Source of the DNA: Paracoccus sp. MBLB3053
GTDB taxonomy: Bacteria > Pseudomonadota > Alphaproteobacteria > Rhodobacterales > Rhodobacteraceae
DNA length: 64,000 bases
Assembly (NCBI RefSeq): GCF_031822435.1
Contig: NZ_JAVQLW010000005.1
Span: forward strand, 260,623 to 324,622
Direction of reading: 5' to 3'
In this document: in pieces, positions 52,589 to 61,404 of the stretch
Layout: every line of letters starts with the position of its first letter
Position numbering within the stretch: the stretch's first letter is position 1
The notes under the pieces: model-generated
Told to the model about the DNA's origin: nothing
Database searches by the model: none
What the model saw: the letters and a program-made list of their open reading frames with translations, nothing else
Made by a program: the position numbers and the translations under genes

Positions 52589-53313
52589 AACAGCGCATCT
52601 GGATCATGGGTGCCTCGGAGGGGATCGGCGCGGAGCTTGCCCGCCAATGGTCTGGCCATGGTGCGGATCTGATCCTTTCGGCACGTTCGGAAGATGCCCT
52701 GGCAAGCATCGCGGCAGAGATCGGGGGAGCAGAGGTGCTGCCGGCAGACGTCACAGACCCGGCAAGCCTTTGCCGCGCCGCCGAAGCCATCGCGAGCCGC
52801 GGGTCGATTGACCGCGCGATCACCCTGGCCGCGCTTTATGAGCCCGGGCAGGTCATGCAGGTTGACCCCGAGCTTGCGGCACGGATCGTCGAGGTCAACA
52901 TGACCGGTACTTTCAACTTTGTGCGCGCCGCGGTGCCGCTGTTGCGGCCCGGTGGACAATTGGTGCTGACCGGCTCGATCGCGGGCTATGTCGGGCTACC
53001 GCAGGCGCAGATCTATTCCGCAACCAAGGCGGGGGTCACGAACCTGGCTGAAACGCTGCGCGCAGAACTTGCGCCGCAAGTCGATGTCCGATTGATATCA
53101 CCGGGCTTCGTCGATACGCGAATGACGCGAAAGAACGACTTCGACATGCCCGGCATAATTGCCGCGAACGAAGCCGGGCGACGGATCATCAAGGGCCTGG
53201 ATGCGCGCGGGTTCGAGATCCATTTCCCACGCCGCATGACCTTTCTTTTCAAGCTGCTCCGCGTTCTGCCCTATCCACTGGCGCTGCGGCTGACGCGACG
53301 GCTCGTCCGCTAG
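52585..53313 (+). CDS. Short-chain dehydrogenase/reductase
   Basis: The 242-residue SDR has the NAD(P)-binding GASEGIGAELARQW (about residues 8-21), the second motif LAALYEPGQV, the catalytic Ser-Tyr-Lys triad in LTGSIAGYVGLPQAQIYSATKAG (Ser, Tyr-xxx-Lys), and PGFVDTRMTRKND. It overlaps the methyltransferase gene by four bases and closes the lipid-modification operon. Substrate unknown. Confidence 0.92.
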   Translation: MKQRIWIMGASEGIGAELARQWSGHGADLILSARSEDALASIAAEIGGAEVLPADVTDPASLCRAAEAIASRGSIDRAITLAALYEPGQVMQVDPELAARIVEVNMTGTFNFVRAAVPLLRPGGQLVLTGSIAGYVGLPQAQIYSATKAGVTNLAETLRAELAPQVDVRLISPGFVDTRMTRKNDFDMPGIIAANEAGRRIIKGLDARGFEIHFPRRMTFLFKLLRVLPYPLALRLTRRLVR

Positions 53314-53320
53314 GCCCGTG

Positions 53321-53983
53321 TCACCACTCGACCGGTTCGCCGCGCCAGTCGTAGAAACCGCCGTTGTCCTCGGGGGTGAGCCGAGCGATCACGTCCAAAA
53401 GGCCGCGCGCGGAAACTTCTGCCGAAATCGTGGGGTGGCGCACGGCATATGGCGCGCTCAGTCGGGTGCGGACCGTCCCCGGATGCAGGGCGATGACAAT
53501 GACCTGCGGGTTGCGCCGTGCGAGTTCGATAGCGGCCGTGCGCAGGATCTGGTTCTGGGCGGCCTTTGCCGCACGATAGCTGATCCATCCCCCCAGCCGA
53601 TTGTCGCCGATAGATCCGACCCGCGCCGAAAGCGATGCAAACACGGCCGGCCCATGTTGCTGCAGCAGCGGGCTGAAATGGGACAGCGCCAGCGCAGTTC
53701 CGGTCGCGTTCAGGGCAAACTGTGCGGCCATGCCCTCGGCCCGGATCGCCGAGATGGTCTTTTCGGGGGCATGGCTTTCGATTTCCAGCGCACCGATCGC
53801 GTTGAAGATCAGCCCGAAACGCTGCGGCTCAAGCGCTCTCGCCATACGGATTACACTGTCCTGCCGGGTCAGGTCCAACCCGTCTCGTCGCGACAATCCG
53901 GTGACCTCGGTCCCCCGCCGACGCAACTCGGCCACCACGGCAGAACCAATGCCGCCTGTGGCGCCAAGCACCAGCGCCCTCAT
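53321..53983 (-). CDS. Short-chain dehydrogenase/reductase (CsgA/C-factor-like)
   Basis: The 220-residue SDR has a short cofactor loop at the N-terminus (MRALVLGATGGIGSAV), NAIGALEIESHAPEK, Ser-Tyr-Lys residues in FASLSARVGSIGDNRLGGWISYRAAKAAQN (read in two parts) and LHPGTVRTRLSAPY. It is distinct from the preceding SDR. It is encoded on the opposite strand with the DUF2177 gene and ends 8 bases from the convergent SDR. Confidence 0.9.
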   Translation of the reverse strand: MRALVLGATGGIGSAVVAELRRRGTEVTGLSRRDGLDLTRQDSVIRMARALEPQRFGLIFNAIGALEIESHAPEKTISAIRAEGMAAQFALNATGTALALSHFSPLLQQHGPAVFASLSARVGSIGDNRLGGWISYRAAKAAQNQILRTAAIELARRNPQVIVIALHPGTVRTRLSAPYAVRHPTISAEVSARGLLDVIARLTPEDNGGFYDWRGEPVEW

Positions 53984-54378
53984 GCCAGCCAGCGCGCAAC
54001 CGCAACGCCTGCCCAGGCCGAGAACCCGGTCAGCAGCCCGCCCCAGATCGTATCCACCACGACCTGCTGGATCGACCAATCCCGTAATGTCGCCAGATTT
54101 GTGAATTCATATGTGCCGTAGCACATGAGTCCAAGAAGCATTCCGTTCAAGAATATCGCGCCGCCCTCGGACCGCCCGATCCCGGGCAGCGAGACAAAAT
54201 AGAGCAGTCCGGCGATATAGGCTGCATAAAAGGCTACGGCCGGGCCCAGTCGAAAAGGATCGGCCAGCAACTCACCCACCTGCCGCTCGAAGACCGGCCG
54301 GATGATCAGGCTGATCCCGGCGATATCAATCGCCAGGAAGATCACAAGGGTGGCAAGATAAAGGATGACAGTCTGCAT
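53980..54378 (-). CDS. DUF2177 membrane protein
   Basis: The 132-residue protein has four predicted membrane helices (YLATLVIFLAIDIAGISLII, AVAFYAAYIAGLLYFVSL, FLNGMLLGLMCYGTYEFTN and TIWGGLLTGFSAWAGVAVARW). This is the complete DUF2177 fold, often found near the fasciclin/FAD/DUF1365/CFA cluster. It overlaps the SDR gene by four bases. Function unknown. Confidence 0.9.
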   Translation of the reverse strand: MQTVILYLATLVIFLAIDIAGISLIIRPVFERQVGELLADPFRLGPAVAFYAAYIAGLLYFVSLPGIGRSEGGAIFLNGMLLGLMCYGTYEFTNLATLRDWSIQQVVVDTIWGGLLTGFSAWAGVAVARWLA

Positions 54379-54605
54379 GATGCGGATCTCCGAAGCCCTT
54401 TGGCGAGATGGGACGGAAAAGCCGCGAGAATAGTTGCAGGAAAAGCCATGCTTCTGATTGGCGCCGGAAGCTCGAACATCCAGCAAGGAAACAGCCGCCC
54501 GCGCAGGATCGAGCGCGACCGCGCCGGCCCAAGCCAATCACGTCGATCCGCTCACCGCTCGAAAACTGTCGTCTCCTGCCGCCATGTCGCGCGAACCGTC
54601 CGGCC

Positions 54606-55202
54606 CTAGCCGGGACAAACCGCGCCAGTGTCGATCCAGGCTCGTGTCAGTGCGCCGAAGATTTCCTGGCTGCCAGGGGCGGGTTCCCTCCCTTCGCCGG
54701 GCGCCCATCCCCAACCGACCAGACCGTCATGGGCATTGTGTTCGTGAAGTTCCTCAAGCGTCTTGCCGCCATTGCGCTCGGGGTCCTTGATCTGCGCGCA
54801 GATCTCGCCAAGGCTCAGCCCGACCCACCCCATGCTCAACGGCGCAAGTGCCCATGGCTCATGGCCGGGAATGCTGCCACGGCCAGAGGTCAGCGCGACG
54901 TTTTCGGCCCCGTGGCACACGTTGCAATTCATCCCCGCCGCACCGAAATCCGCCTCGCCTCGGACGACCGGGGGCATGTGCGGCTGCATCTCGTCGCCCT
55001 GCGTTGGCCCGCCTGTGACGGGATGGCAGTTGAGACAGCGCGGATGGGTCAGAACCTTGCCCATCTCTTCGAAAAGCGCGGCGGATCGCGCAGGTTCGTC
55101 AGCGATTTCGGCGAATGCCTCGGGCCCGGACAGATCGTCCTGCGCCGCCGCAGCAGAGGCCAGCGACATCGCGGCAAGCATCGCTAGCCATCCTGCTTTC
55201 AT
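54606..55202 (-). CDS. Dihaem c-type cytochrome associated with the molybdenum hydroxylase
   Basis: The 198-residue protein has a Sec signal peptide (residues 1-20) and two haem-binding motifs, CLNCH (56-60) and CNVCH (93-97), so it is a periplasmic dihaem cytochrome c. The C-terminal half (ICAQIKDPERNGGKTLEELHEHNAHDGLVGWGWAPG, read in two parts) is conserved in isoquinoline-1-oxidoreductase-type operons. It likely takes electrons from the molybdoenzyme to the respiratory chain. Four-base overlap with the enzyme gene. Confidence 0.9.
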   Translation of the reverse strand: MKAGWLAMLAAMSLASAAAAQDDLSGPEAFAEIADEPARSAALFEEMGKVLTHPRCLNCHPVTGGPTQGDEMQPHMPPVVRGEADFGAAGMNCNVCHGAENVALTSGRGSIPGHEPWALAPLSMGWVGLSLGEICAQIKDPERNGGKTLEELHEHNAHDGLVGWGWAPGEGREPAPGSQEIFGALTRAWIDTGAVCPG

Positions 55203-57340
55203 GACATGGCCCCGCCGAACGGCAGGACATATCGCGCTTCGCCATTCAGCGCACGCCAGGCGTTCGCCATGGCAGGGGCAAGCGGAGGAACACCCGGCTC
55301 GCCCACACCTGTCGGATCAGCATCGCTGGCGATGATCGCGACCTCGACGGCAGGCATCTCGGACATTCTCAGCATGGGATAGTCGTGAAAGTTGGATTGT
55401 TCGATCTCGCCGCCCGGGGCAAGGGTGATGTGGTTGTGCAGAGCCGTGCCAAGCGCATAGCCGATGCCGCCCTCCATCTGCGCCCGGATGACATTCGGGT
55501 TGACCGCAACGCCGCAATCGACGGCACACCAGACCCGCGTGACCCGAGGGCGACCGCCCTGATCCTCGACCTCGACGACCTGGGCGACATAGGTGTCGAA
55601 ACTTTTCGCATAGGCGATGCCATAGCCCTTGCCGTCATGCATCCGTCCCTGCCAGCCCGAGATCTCGGCGACCTTTTCGATCACGCCGCGCTCGCGCCGG
55701 GCTTCAGGGGAAAGCAGCTCCAGCCGCCCTTCCACCGGGTCCTTTCCCGCCGCTTCTAGCACTTCGTCCAGGAAGGTCTCGACAGCATAGGCGGTATGGG
55801 TATGACCTACGGATCGCCACCACAGGACCGAAACCGGGCTTTCCATGCGCGCCCAGCCGATGCGGCGGGCGCCGAACTGGTAGGGCAGGCCCGTCGATCC
55901 TTCGAACGAAGTATTGTCCGGCCCGCCCTGCAGCATCGGCTCCATCGGCGTTCCCACCATGATCGACTGGTTCGCGATCGTGTTTTCCCAACCGATGATC
56001 TTGCCTTGCTGATCGATCCCCGCGCGAAAGCGGTGGACGGTCATCGGGCGATAATAGCCGCCACGGATGTCATCCTCGCGCGTCCAGACCAGCTTGAAGG
56101 CGCCGTTCCGGCCGGCGGCCTTGGCGATCTCGGCCGCTTCGGCAGCGAGATGTGCCGAACCCTGCGCCCGTCTCCCGAAGGAGCCACCGGCCAGCAGAAC
56201 ATTGATCGCGACCGCATCGACCGGCAGGCCAAGCGTGGCCGCCACCGTGGGGCGGTCAAAGGCCGGGAACTGGCAGCCATACCAAAGTTCGGCTCTGCCA
56301 TCGCTCAATTCGATCACCACATCCAGCGGTTCCATCGGGGCATGGGCAAGGTATGGAAAGTGGTATTCTGCCTCGATCACCTTCGCCGCGCCGGAGATGG
56401 CGGATAGATCGCCCTGTTCCTCGACGGTCTGGCCACCCTCTGCCGCTGCTTTTGCGAAGCTTTCGAACATTTCGGCCGAACCCCGCGTTTCGGCTTCGCT
56501 GTCGTCCCAGGTGATCGACAAAGCATCTCGGCCCTTCAGCGCGGCAAAGGTGTTCGCCGCATAGACGGCAATCCCGGAAGGGATTTGCCTGACCATTTCG
56601 ACACCCTTTACCGCAAGCGCGGCACTGTCATCATAACTGGCGACCCTGGCCCCGAATTTCGGCGGGCGGGCAACGATGACGGTCACCATCCCCTCACGAT
56701 AGACATCGAGCGCGAACTGGGCCGAGCCATCCGTCTTGTCCCGTGTGTCGAGCTTGGGCCTGTCCTTGCCGATCAGCACGAAATCGGCTGGCGACTTGAC
56801 TGGCGGGTCCTCGGGAACGGGCTGGGTTGCCGCGGCCTGAGAAAGCGCCCCGAAGCCAGAGCTGCGCCCCGAAGGGGCATGCGAGACGATCCCCGCCTTC
56901 ACTGTGATCTCGGCTGCAGGCACGCCCCATTCCTGTGCCGCTGCGGCGACCAGCATGCTTCGCGCCGCCGCCCCCGCCTTGCGCATCTGCATGTAGCTGT
57001 TAGCGATCGAGGTCGATCCGCCCGTCCCCTGCGCCCCGAAAGCGAGATTGGCATAAAGTGCGTCATCTGCGGGCGCCCCCTCGGCCCGCATCTGTGACCA
57101 GTCGGCATCAAGCTCTTCGGCGGCAAGGGTCGCAAGGCCGGTATAGGGCCCCTGCCCCATTTCCAGATGCTTGACCAGGACGGTCACGAGATCATCCGAG
57201 CCGATGCGGATAAAGGCGTTCGGTGCGAAAGGACCGATCGCGGTCGCCTGCGCGCGCGCCCGTCCCAGCGGCAAGACCAGCCCCAAAGTAAGCCCCGCCC
57301 CGGCTGCCAGAAATCCCCTGCGGGTCGTCGCCATCTGCAT
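55199..57340 (-). CDS. Molybdopterin-binding large subunit of a periplasmic aldehyde/isoquinoline-type hydroxylase
   Basis: The 713-residue protein starts with a Tat signal (TTRRGFLAAGAGLTLGLVLPL) and belongs to the isoquinoline-1-oxidoreductase/aldehyde-dehydrogenase beta-subunit group. Molybdopterin-site motifs are QGTGGSTSIANSYMQMRKAG, GGSFGRRAQGSAHLAAEAA, MESPVSVLWWRSVGHTHTAY and, at the C-terminus, GVGEPGVPPLAPA with the glutamate that acts as base. The small subunit gene is directly upstream, the cytochrome downstream. Substrate is unknown: aldehydes or N-heterocycles are usual. Molybdenum insertase and xdhC-type maturation genes are outside the window. Confidence 0.93.
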   Translation of the reverse strand: MQMATTRRGFLAAGAGLTLGLVLPLGRARAQATAIGPFAPNAFIRIGSDDLVTVLVKHLEMGQGPYTGLATLAAEELDADWSQMRAEGAPADDALYANLAFGAQGTGGSTSIANSYMQMRKAGAAARSMLVAAAAQEWGVPAAEITVKAGIVSHAPSGRSSGFGALSQAAATQPVPEDPPVKSPADFVLIGKDRPKLDTRDKTDGSAQFALDVYREGMVTVIVARPPKFGARVASYDDSAALAVKGVEMVRQIPSGIAVYAANTFAALKGRDALSITWDDSEAETRGSAEMFESFAKAAAEGGQTVEEQGDLSAISGAAKVIEAEYHFPYLAHAPMEPLDVVIELSDGRAELWYGCQFPAFDRPTVAATLGLPVDAVAINVLLAGGSFGRRAQGSAHLAAEAAEIAKAAGRNGAFKLVWTREDDIRGGYYRPMTVHRFRAGIDQQGKIIGWENTIANQSIMVGTPMEPMLQGGPDNTSFEGSTGLPYQFGARRIGWARMESPVSVLWWRSVGHTHTAYAVETFLDEVLEAAGKDPVEGRLELLSPEARRERGVIEKVAEISGWQGRMHDGKGYGIAYAKSFDTYVAQVVEVEDQGGRPRVTRVWCAVDCGVAVNPNVIRAQMEGGIGYALGTALHNHITLAPGGEIEQSNFHDYPMLRMSEMPAVEVAIIASDADPTGVGEPGVPPLAPAMANAWRALNGEARYVLPFGGAMS

Positions 57341-57343
57341 GGC

Positions 57344-57802
57344 TCAGCCCTCCAGCGTCTTGGCGGCGTCATGGATCGCCTGCCGAATGCGGACATAGGT
57401 GGCGCAGCGGCATATGTTGCCTGCCATCGCATTGTCGATATCTGCGTCCGTGGGATTGTTGACCATCTGCAGCAGGGCGGTCGCCGACATGATCTGGCCC
57501 GACTGGCACCAGCCGCATTGCGGCACGTCGATCGCCGTCCAGGCCGCACGGACCGCCTGGATCTCGGGCCCTTCCATTCCCTCGATCGTCGTGACCTCGC
57601 GGCCCTCCACCATCGAGATGGGGGTGACGCAGGATCGTCGTGGCATTCCGTCTAGCATGACGGTGCAGGCGCCGCATTGCGCGATGCCACACCCGAACTT
57701 GGTCCCGGTGAGACGAAGTTCGTCGCGCAGCACCCAAAGCAGCGGAGTGTCCGGGTCGATGTCGAGCTCATGGTCCCGACCGTTCACACGGAAGCTGGTC
57801 AT
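57344..57802 (-). CDS. Two-[2Fe-2S] small subunit of the molybdenum hydroxylase
   Basis: The 152-residue protein binds two iron-sulfur clusters: the plant-ferredoxin type ([17 protein letters not shown] and MPRRSCVTP; Cys38, 43, 46, 58) and the four-helix type ([12 protein letters not shown] and [17 protein letters not shown]). It shuttles electrons from the molybdopterin site to the cytochrome. It has no signal peptide and would be carried across by the Tat signal of the large subunit. It is the first gene of the operon. Confidence 0.95.
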   Translation of the reverse strand: MTSFRVNGRDHELDIDPDTPLLWVLRDELRLTGTKFGCGIAQCGACTVMLDGMPRRSCVTPISMVEGREVTTIEGMEGPEIQAVRAAWTAIDVPQCGWCQSGQIMSATALLQMVNNPTDADIDNAMAGNICRCATYVRIRQAIHDAAKTLEG

Positions 57803-58108
57803 ACCTCGCCTCGATAGCTGGGCAGCGGTTGAATGATGCGCGTCTCGATGCCGAGGTCAAGGGTTCTTGGCCCTAAATCCCGGCAGCCGCGATCACAACT
57901 TCGCTCTTCGGGGCTCGACGGCCCAACGGTTCTGACCTTCCCCCGGCGCTCTGGCATCCCCGCAGGGTGACGGGCTGCTCTGGGCCGGCACGGCCGAAAG
58001 GATGAGGCCGAGGAACGCCTGGGACGTGGCGGCGGCCCCAGGACAATTTGCGTTTCCCTGAGCGGAAAGTCTCAAAGCCGAGTCGGCGGAGACGCCTTGC
58101 AATCGTGT
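57803..58108. other. Intergenic region between the hydroxylase and iron-importer operons
   Basis: About 306 bases. I see no convincing gene, riboswitch or strong terminator; a short GC-rich minus-strand open frame (57893-58102) is unlike any family. The region must contain the hydroxylase promoter. Confidence 0.4.
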
Positions 58109-58879
58109 CTATGCTGGCTCGCGCTGACGCATGGCCCGACCCTCGACGATCAGTTGCGGCGCGCCTCTGGAACAGGGCTCGACGCGCGCCTCGACATCAA
58201 AGACCTCGCGAAGCAGCATTGGCGTGACGACTTCGTCGGTGGGGCCGCAGGCGGCAAGGCGGCCCTGGTCGATCACCATCGCGGTATCGGCAAAGCGCAG
58301 CGCATGGCCAAGGTCATGCAGCGCGATGACGATCAGCAGCCCTTCGTCCTGCGCCAGGCGACGCAGAAGTGACAGAAGGTCCAATTGCCGACTGAGATCC
58401 AGCGCCGAGGTCGGCTCATCCATCAAAAGGATCTGCGGCTGCTGCGCGAGCGCCTGCGCCGCGTTCACCATCTGGCGTTGGCCTCCGCTCAGATCACCCA
58501 CATTCTGGCTGCGCAGATGGGCGATGCCCAAAAGGTTCAGCACGCGCTCGACCTCGGCATGATCCTCGGACAGGACCTTCAGGCGACGGCCCTGCATGCG
58601 GGCCAGCAGGATCGATTCATAGACCGACAGCACAGGCCGCGCGCCATTGTCCTGCGGCATGTAGGCGATGGGTCGGGCTGACGTTACGCCCTCGACCAAG
58701 ATCTTGCCCGGACCAGAAAGCAGGCCGAAGATGCGTCGGAACAGGGTCGATTTCCCGGCCCCGTTCGGCCCCAGAAGCGCAACCAGTTGCCCGCCTTGCA
58801 GCGCCGGGGTCGAGATGCCCGAAAGCACTGTCTTGCCCCGATAGGCGGCGCTCAGATCGGTCAGCTGCAGGCTTACCAC
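58109..58879 (-). CDS. Iron-compound ABC importer ATP-binding protein (FecE-like)
   Basis: The 256-residue ATPase starts at a GTG overlapping the permease stop by seven bases. Walker A is GPNGAGKST, signature LSGGQRQMVNAAQALAQQ, Walker B LLMDEPTSALDLSRQLDLL, and H-loop IALHDLGHALRFADTA. The order and residues are those of the siderophore/haem/cobalamin importers. It lacks the linked membrane domain of exporters. Confidence 0.93.
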   Translation of the reverse strand: MVSLQLTDLSAAYRGKTVLSGISTPALQGGQLVALLGPNGAGKSTLFRRIFGLLSGPGKILVEGVTSARPIAYMPQDNGARPVLSVYESILLARMQGRRLKVLSEDHAEVERVLNLLGIAHLRSQNVGDLSGGQRQMVNAAQALAQQPQILLMDEPTSALDLSRQLDLLSLLRRLAQDEGLLIVIALHDLGHALRFADTAMVIDQGRLAACGPTDEVVTPMLLREVFDVEARVEPCSRGAPQLIVEGRAMRQREPA

Positions 58880-59943
58880 GATGCCCCCCTGCGGCTCAGG
58901 ATCAGATACAGGAAGAAGGGAATCCCCACGATCGAGGTGATGATCCCGATGGGGATGATCGTGCCCGGGATGATCATCTTCGAGAACACCGAGCCGACCG
59001 AAAGGATCAGCGCGCCACACATCGCCGCGCCGGGCAAAAGGAAACGCTGATCTTCGCCCAGAAGCATCCGCGCAATATGCGGACCGACCAGTCCGACAAA
59101 GCCGATGGTGCCCACGAACGAGACCGAGATGGCCGCGAGCAGGCTGACGATGACCAGCACCTCGAGCCGCAGCCTGCGCAGCTTTACGCCCATGCTCTCG
59201 GCCTTGGCGTCGCCCAGCCGCATCGCGGTCAGCGCCCAACCGCGCCGCGCCAGCAGGGGCAGCGACAAGACCAGAACCGCAAGCGAGATCCAGAGCTTGG
59301 GCCAGGTCGCTTTCGTCAGGCTTCCCATGGTCCAGAACACCACCGCGGCGACGGCCTGCTGGCTGGCAAAGAACTGGATCAGCGACATCAGCGCGTTGAA
59401 GATGAAGACCAGCGCGATCCCCAGAAGCACGATGGTCTCACTGCTGACACCACGACGCAGGCTCAGGCCATAGATCGCCAGCGAGGTCAGCATTGCCATC
59501 AGGAAAGCATTGACCGGAATGACATATTCTATGGCAAACGGAACGATCGCCACGCCGAAGGCCAGTGCCAAGGCCGCCCCGAAGCCCGCGCCCGCCGAAA
59601 TTCCCAGCGTGAAGGGGCTGGCCAAGGGATTGTTCAGGATCGTCTGCATCTGCATGCCTGCAATCGACAGGCTTGCCCCCACCGTCATCGCCATCAGGGC
59701 AACCGGCATGCGGATTTCCCACAGGATGACGCGGATGCGTTCATCTACGGCACCGGGGCGCAGCAGCGCATCGACCACCTCACCCAACGAATAGCGAGCC
59801 GGGCCAAGTGCCAGATCGGTGCACAGGCTCAGGATCAGCGCCGCCGCCAGGGCCACAAGGATCAGTTGTTTGCGAATGACGAGGGCGCGATAAAAATCGC
59901 GCCCCGCCACATGCTGATCCTGAGGCTCGGCTTTACTCGTCAT
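58873..59943 (-). CDS. FecCD-family permease of the iron-compound importer
   Basis: The 356-residue permease has about ten hydrophobic helices and the FecCD hallmarks LWEIRMPVALMAMTVGASLSIAGMQMQTILNNPLASPFTLGIS (read in parts) and GTIGFVGLVGPHIARMLLGEDQR. A single permease gene implies a homodimer. The start overlaps the end of the binding-protein gene by 11 bases. Confidence 0.95.
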   Translation of the reverse strand: MTSKAEPQDQHVAGRDFYRALVIRKQLILVALAAALILSLCTDLALGPARYSLGEVVDALLRPGAVDERIRVILWEIRMPVALMAMTVGASLSIAGMQMQTILNNPLASPFTLGISAGAGFGAALALAFGVAIVPFAIEYVIPVNAFLMAMLTSLAIYGLSLRRGVSSETIVLLGIALVFIFNALMSLIQFFASQQAVAAVVFWTMGSLTKATWPKLWISLAVLVLSLPLLARRGWALTAMRLGDAKAESMGVKLRRLRLEVLVIVSLLAAISVSFVGTIGFVGLVGPHIARMLLGEDQRFLLPGAAMCGALILSVGSVFSKMIIPGTIIPIGIITSIVGIPFFLYLILSRRGASW

Positions 59944-61057
59944 TGAGCGATACCCAATAGCCCGGTTGGTAATCCACCGGCAGGAATCGGGTGTGCAGTT
60001 CCTTCAGCGTAGCCTCGGGATCGAGATCGGCGAAAAGTTCCGGCTGCAGCCATTTCGCGAGCTGCTGGACCGCGACGAAATAATAGGGGTTGTCATAGAA
60101 CTGGTGCCAGATGGCGTGGAAATTGCCGGTCTCGACCGCCTTGATGCCGGTCATCGCGGTGCGCTTGGTCAACGCCTCCAGCTTTTCATGCGCAAGCTTC
60201 ACGTCCGAGCCGGGGCCGACACCGACCCATGCGCCGCCGGGCACATAGGCGTCCCATTGGCCGCCGGTCACGATGACCTGATCAGGGTTTGCAGCGATGA
60301 TCTGTTCGGGGTTCAGCGTGCCGAAAGTGGTCGGCAGAATGTCCTTGGCGATATTCGTGCCGCCCGCCATCTCGATATATTCGCCGAAATTGCCATTGCC
60401 GAAGGTCATGCAGCAATCATCCGAATAGCCGCCGGCGCGATCGACAAAGACCATGGGGCGCGTGATCTCGGATTGGGCGATGACATCGGTCACACGCTTC
60501 ATCTGCTGATCGACGAAATCGAGATATTCCTTGGCCTTGTCTTCCTTGCCAACCAGCTTTCCGATGATTTCCATGGACTTGACGCTATGGGCCACCGGGT
60601 CTTCGCGGAAGTCGACATAGACGATCGGAATGTCCAATTCCGACAGTTTCTTGTCATAGCCTGCATCCTCGGTCGCTGCCTTGGATTCAAGATTCATCAG
60701 GATGACATCGGGCTTCAGCGCGGCGGCCTGTTCAACATCGAACGTGCCGTCCTTGAAGCCGCCAAAGGTCGGCAGGTCCTTCAGCTGCGGGAATTTCGCG
60801 GCATAGGCGGCATAGGTGTCGGGATCGGCCTGCAACAGATCCTCGCGCCAGCCGACGACGCGGGCGAAGGGGTTTTCACGTTCCAGTGCGCCCAGCAGAT
60901 AGATCTGTCGCCCTTCGCCCAGGATGATGCGCTCGGCGGGCGCCTCGATGGTGACTTCGCGTCCCGCAATATCGGTCAGGGTAAGAGGATCGGCAAATGC
61001 CGCCGAGAATTGGACCGCACAAAACGCGGTGGTCAGGGCGAAAAGGCGCGCAAGCAT
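59933..61057 (-). CDS. Periplasmic binding protein of the iron-compound importer (FecB/FepB-like)
   Basis: The 374-residue binding protein has a Sec signal peptide (MLARLFALTTAFCAVQFSAAFA) and the class-III fold with a long helix linking two lobes. Characteristic segments are TLTDIAGREVTIEAPAERI, LKPDVILMNLES, DRAGGYSDDCCMTFGNGNFGEYIEMAGG and ANPDQVIVTGGQWDAY. The adjacent cysteines in DDCCMTF are unusual. Ligand unknown: a ferric siderophore or haem is likely given the family. I prefer the ATG at 61057 to an upstream TTG at 61078. No TonB-dependent receptor is nearby. Confidence 0.92.
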   Translation of the reverse strand: MLARLFALTTAFCAVQFSAAFADPLTLTDIAGREVTIEAPAERIILGEGRQIYLLGALERENPFARVVGWREDLLQADPDTYAAYAAKFPQLKDLPTFGGFKDGTFDVEQAAALKPDVILMNLESKAATEDAGYDKKLSELDIPIVYVDFREDPVAHSVKSMEIIGKLVGKEDKAKEYLDFVDQQMKRVTDVIAQSEITRPMVFVDRAGGYSDDCCMTFGNGNFGEYIEMAGGTNIAKDILPTTFGTLNPEQIIAANPDQVIVTGGQWDAYVPGGAWVGVGPGSDVKLAHEKLEALTKRTAMTGIKAVETGNFHAIWHQFYDNPYYFVAVQQLAKWLQPELFADLDPEATLKELHTRFLPVDYQPGYWVSLNDE

Positions 61058-61114
61058 GGGACAACCTGTATTTGGCAAGAGGTTCTGCGTGGCTTAGACG
61101 AATCTTTATCATTG

Positions 61115-61130
61115 AAGTCAAGATTGACTT
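61115..61130. promoter_or_regulatory. Inverted repeat in the iron-importer promoter
   Basis: AAGTCA-AGAT-TGACTT, 58 bases before the importer ATG, in an AT-rich patch. On the minus strand it sits between a -35-like TTGTCA and a -10-like TGATAA. A repressor such as Fur, RirA or Irr is expected for an iron importer, but the sequence does not match a consensus closely enough to name one. Confidence 0.5.
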
Positions 61131-61200
61131 GACAAAATCAGTCGGATTCGGCGTGGACTGGCCGATCTCGCGTTCAGATCCCGGCGAGGAATTACAGGGG

Positions 61201-61338
61201 CTATCCCACCCTTGGATCATCGGCCATGAGGCGGTCAAAGGCCTGAAGAAGCATGGACCAGCCCGCGGCAAGGATCGCGGCTTGCAGGAACAGGAACGTT
61301 GCAGCGAAAAGAAGGGGTGTGGCGAATGAACCTGTCAT
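61201..61338 (-). CDS. Possible small single-span membrane protein
   Basis: Forty-five codons from an ATG with AAGGA six bases upstream encode MTGSFATPLLFAATFLFLQA followed by AILAAGWSMLLQAFDRLM and a short charged tail. Residues about 8-32 form one convincing hydrophobic helix. No family is recognised. It lies upstream of the importer promoter and divergent from the response regulator, so it is probably a separate unit. The reading could be coincidental. Confidence 0.4.
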   Translation of the reverse strand: MTGSFATPLLFAATFLFLQAAILAAGWSMLLQAFDRLMADDPRVG

Positions 61339-61404
61339 GCCGCGTCCTTCAAGCCCGTAGCTGAAGGCAAACCGAACCGGGCGCCTGTTCAAGGGAGGGC
61401 GATC

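Larger units (their letters stand above)
61058..61404. other. Intergenic region with importer promoter and response-regulator promoter
   Basis: About 347 bases. It contains the inverted repeat and promoter-like elements of the iron-importer operon (61115-61140) and a possible small membrane-protein gene on the minus strand (61201-61338). The divergent response-regulator promoter must lie in the last about 60 bases; I could not define it. Confidence 0.5.

Noticed and set aside
57893..58102. A 69-codon minus-strand gene between the hydroxylase and iron-importer operons
   Set aside because: No ribosome-binding site of note, no membrane helix or family pattern; composition like other noise frames.
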